Shown piece by piece: positions 63,019-64,000 of a stretch of DNA of 64,000 nucleotides. The stretch lies in assembly GCF_003144035.1 (NCBI RefSeq), contig NZ_QFWT01000012.1, positions 40,949 to 104,948 of the forward strand. The letters are read 5' to 3'. A program made the translations under genes and the position numbers. Below the pieces are notes generated by a model. It did not search any database, was not told the DNA's origin, and worked only from the letters and a program-made list of their open reading frames with translations. Every line of letters begins with the position of its first letter. The stretch's first letter is position 1. The stretch is from Vibrio albus (GTDB taxonomy: Bacteria; Pseudomonadota; Gammaproteobacteria; Enterobacterales; Vibrionaceae).

Positions 63019-63810
63019 ATGCTGATCTTCAACTGTACTAAAGCCGCTAGTGACTTTTTCACCGTAACCCGTAAGGGAGAAAAAATATCACCCATAGAAC
63101 CAATACCATGCAAGTTAATGTCAGATGATGTTGATTACATCAAAGACAGCGATGGAAATACACCGCAAGAGCTCAGCGAGTGGTTAGTGCATGTGGTCAG
63201 AGTTAAGCGCAAACCTATCATTTTCGCTATTGAGAAGGACACCCGCTATGTGATGACCTTTGTTGATCTGAAAAAAGGTGAGTACCGACGATTTGTCACT
63301 GACTTCATAGCTCGTGCAGCAAAGATGGTGCGCTACTTCGGCGAAGACTTGATGATCATGAATAATGATAACTTTCAGTCTATGTTGAATAATTTTCTTG
63401 ATGTAAATAGTGAGTTCCGATTTTTTAGTCGTTCGGACAGGAGTATGCAATCTCATATCAATGAGATTGCTTGGTTCTTTAAGGACACAGCTGAGAATTC
63501 TGGTTGCTTGCCTGATACCGAGCAAGTGATGTGCTTTGATGCGGATATGAACAGTATGCCAAAGCAATACAAAGGGCTTAAGGACATGATCTATCCGGCG
63601 AACCAGATGTTGTTCCATTGGCTTAGAAACTACTGTGATTACGATGAACAGCAGATTGAGGAGATCTCAGAACGTATACGAGAACTTAAGCGAGCAATGT
63701 CTGGTGCTCCCATGCCCATAAAGATGAGTACAGATCACGAAGAGTGGGATCTACAGAACCAACCAGAGTCTATTCCGGACAATGTGATCGTGTTTCCAAC
63801 CAAGCGATAG
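63019..63810 (+). CDS. DUF6933-like protein
   Basis: 263 residues beginning MLIFNCTKAASDFFTVTRKGEK, which I recognise as the DUF6933 type. The N-terminal domain (about 1-130) contains WLVHVVRVKRKPIIFAIE; the C-terminal part (about 130-263) is mostly helical and unfamiliar. No signal peptide, membrane segment or catalytic motif is evident. It lies between the divergent HEPN gene and an IS630-type element, in the putative tRNA-linked island. Role unknown. Confidence 0.55.
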   Translation: MLIFNCTKAASDFFTVTRKGEKISPIEPIPCKLMSDDVDYIKDSDGNTPQELSEWLVHVVRVKRKPIIFAIEKDTRYVMTFVDLKKGEYRRFVTDFIARAAKMVRYFGEDLMIMNNDNFQSMLNNFLDVNSEFRFFSRSDRSMQSHINEIAWFFKDTAENSGCLPDTEQVMCFDADMNSMPKQYKGLKDMIYPANQMLFHWLRNYCDYDEQQIEEISERIRELKRAMSGAPMPIKMSTDHEEWDLQNQPESIPDNVIVFPTKR

Positions 63811-63839
63811 ATAGTACTCCCAGTCGGTTTCGCCCTACC

Positions 63840-63863
63840 CACCCGACCAGATATAGACCATAA
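63840..63863 (+). repeat. Direct repeat, right copy, interrupted by the IS
   Basis: CACCCGACCAGATATAGACC followed by ATAA. The left copy (61487) continues AAGCTCC, whereas here the sequence switches to TACCAATCGCAC, the IS end. This is consistent with insertion at the TA of CCATAA. Confidence 0.7.
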
Positions 63864-64000
63864 TACCAATCGCACTAATTTTATGATCTAATGTAAGCTT
63901 CGAAAGGAGCTTATATGACACCTGATTTCCCTAAACTAATTCGCGCCACATCAGATGCAAGAATGCGAACAAGACTACTTGCCGTTTCCCACTTTGTTGA
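63862..64000 (+). mobile_element. IS630-type insertion sequence, left end (cut by window edge)
   Basis: The terminal sequence TACCAATCGCACTAATTTTA begins right after a TA dinucleotide, the target used by IS630 elements, 53 bases before the transposase start. The right end lies outside the window. Confidence 0.65.
63915..64000 (+). CDS. IS630-type transposase, N-terminal part
   Basis: ATG at 63915 behind AAGGAG. The visible 28 codons give MTPDFPKLIRATSDARMRTR followed by LLAVSHFV. This resembles the start of IS630-family transposases, just before their helix-turn-helix. Only the beginning is visible, so integrity cannot be judged. Confidence 0.65.
   Translation, partial: MTPDFPKLIRATSDARMRTRLLAVSHFV

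Overview
The window is a chromosomal segment of a Vibrio-type gammaproteobacterium. The gene order csrD-mshIJKLMNE-GBACDOPQ, next to ssb, qstR, galU, uvrA and pglL, is the MSHA type IV pilus neighbourhood known from Vibrio cholerae. Protein motifs, a LexA box, a MetJ-type box, a leu attenuator and a lysine riboswitch all fit this group.

Layout. Positions 1-16257 (minus strand) hold the MSHA pilus cluster from mshQ (cut by the left edge) back to mshI, followed by csrD (to 18269) and ssb (to 19013). The plus strand then carries the competence regulator qstR, galU, SOS-controlled uvrA and the O-oligosaccharyltransferase pglL (19312-25792). From 25968 to 44226 lies a branched-chain amino-acid block: ilvIH, an acyl-CoA synthetase, leuO, a glycosyltransferase/PAP2 pair, an RND efflux pump with its TetR regulator, and leuABCD behind a leucine leader peptide and attenuator. 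lysC with a lysine riboswitch (44616-46294) converges on a metA-metH operon (46422-51075). Next come a porin, a type I sulfatase and a four-gene Opp/Dpp-type ABC transporter (51341-60120), probably one uptake-and-desulfation locus. The right end changes character. A hypothetical secreted protein is followed by the 3' part of a tRNA-Trp gene with its terminator (61725-61806), then a HEPN protein, a DUF6933-like protein and the start of an IS630-type insertion sequence cut by the window edge. I read this as the distal end of an element integrated in a tRNA gene.

The most unusual signal is a family of intergenic elements built on perfect tandem GACTAGA heptamers (18, 8, 8 and 6 copies). The arrays sit directly at the 3' ends of pglL, leuA and lysC, and downstream of leuD in inverted orientation. 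Some copies also share two further sequence boxes and have inverted-repeat-like ends. Two of them lie at the two junctions of the ilv-leu block, which in V. cholerae (from memory) is not located between pglL and lysC. The elements may therefore have taken part in a rearrangement.

How the genes work together: MshE (c-di-GMP-binding ATPase), MshG, MshL, the MshIJKMN assembly proteins and the prepilins MshA/B/C/D/O build the surface pilus, and PglL may glycosylate periplasmic or surface proteins. IlvIH and LeuABCD make valine, isoleucine and leucine, with LeuO nearby. LysC feeds the aspartate family, and MetA and MetH make methionine.
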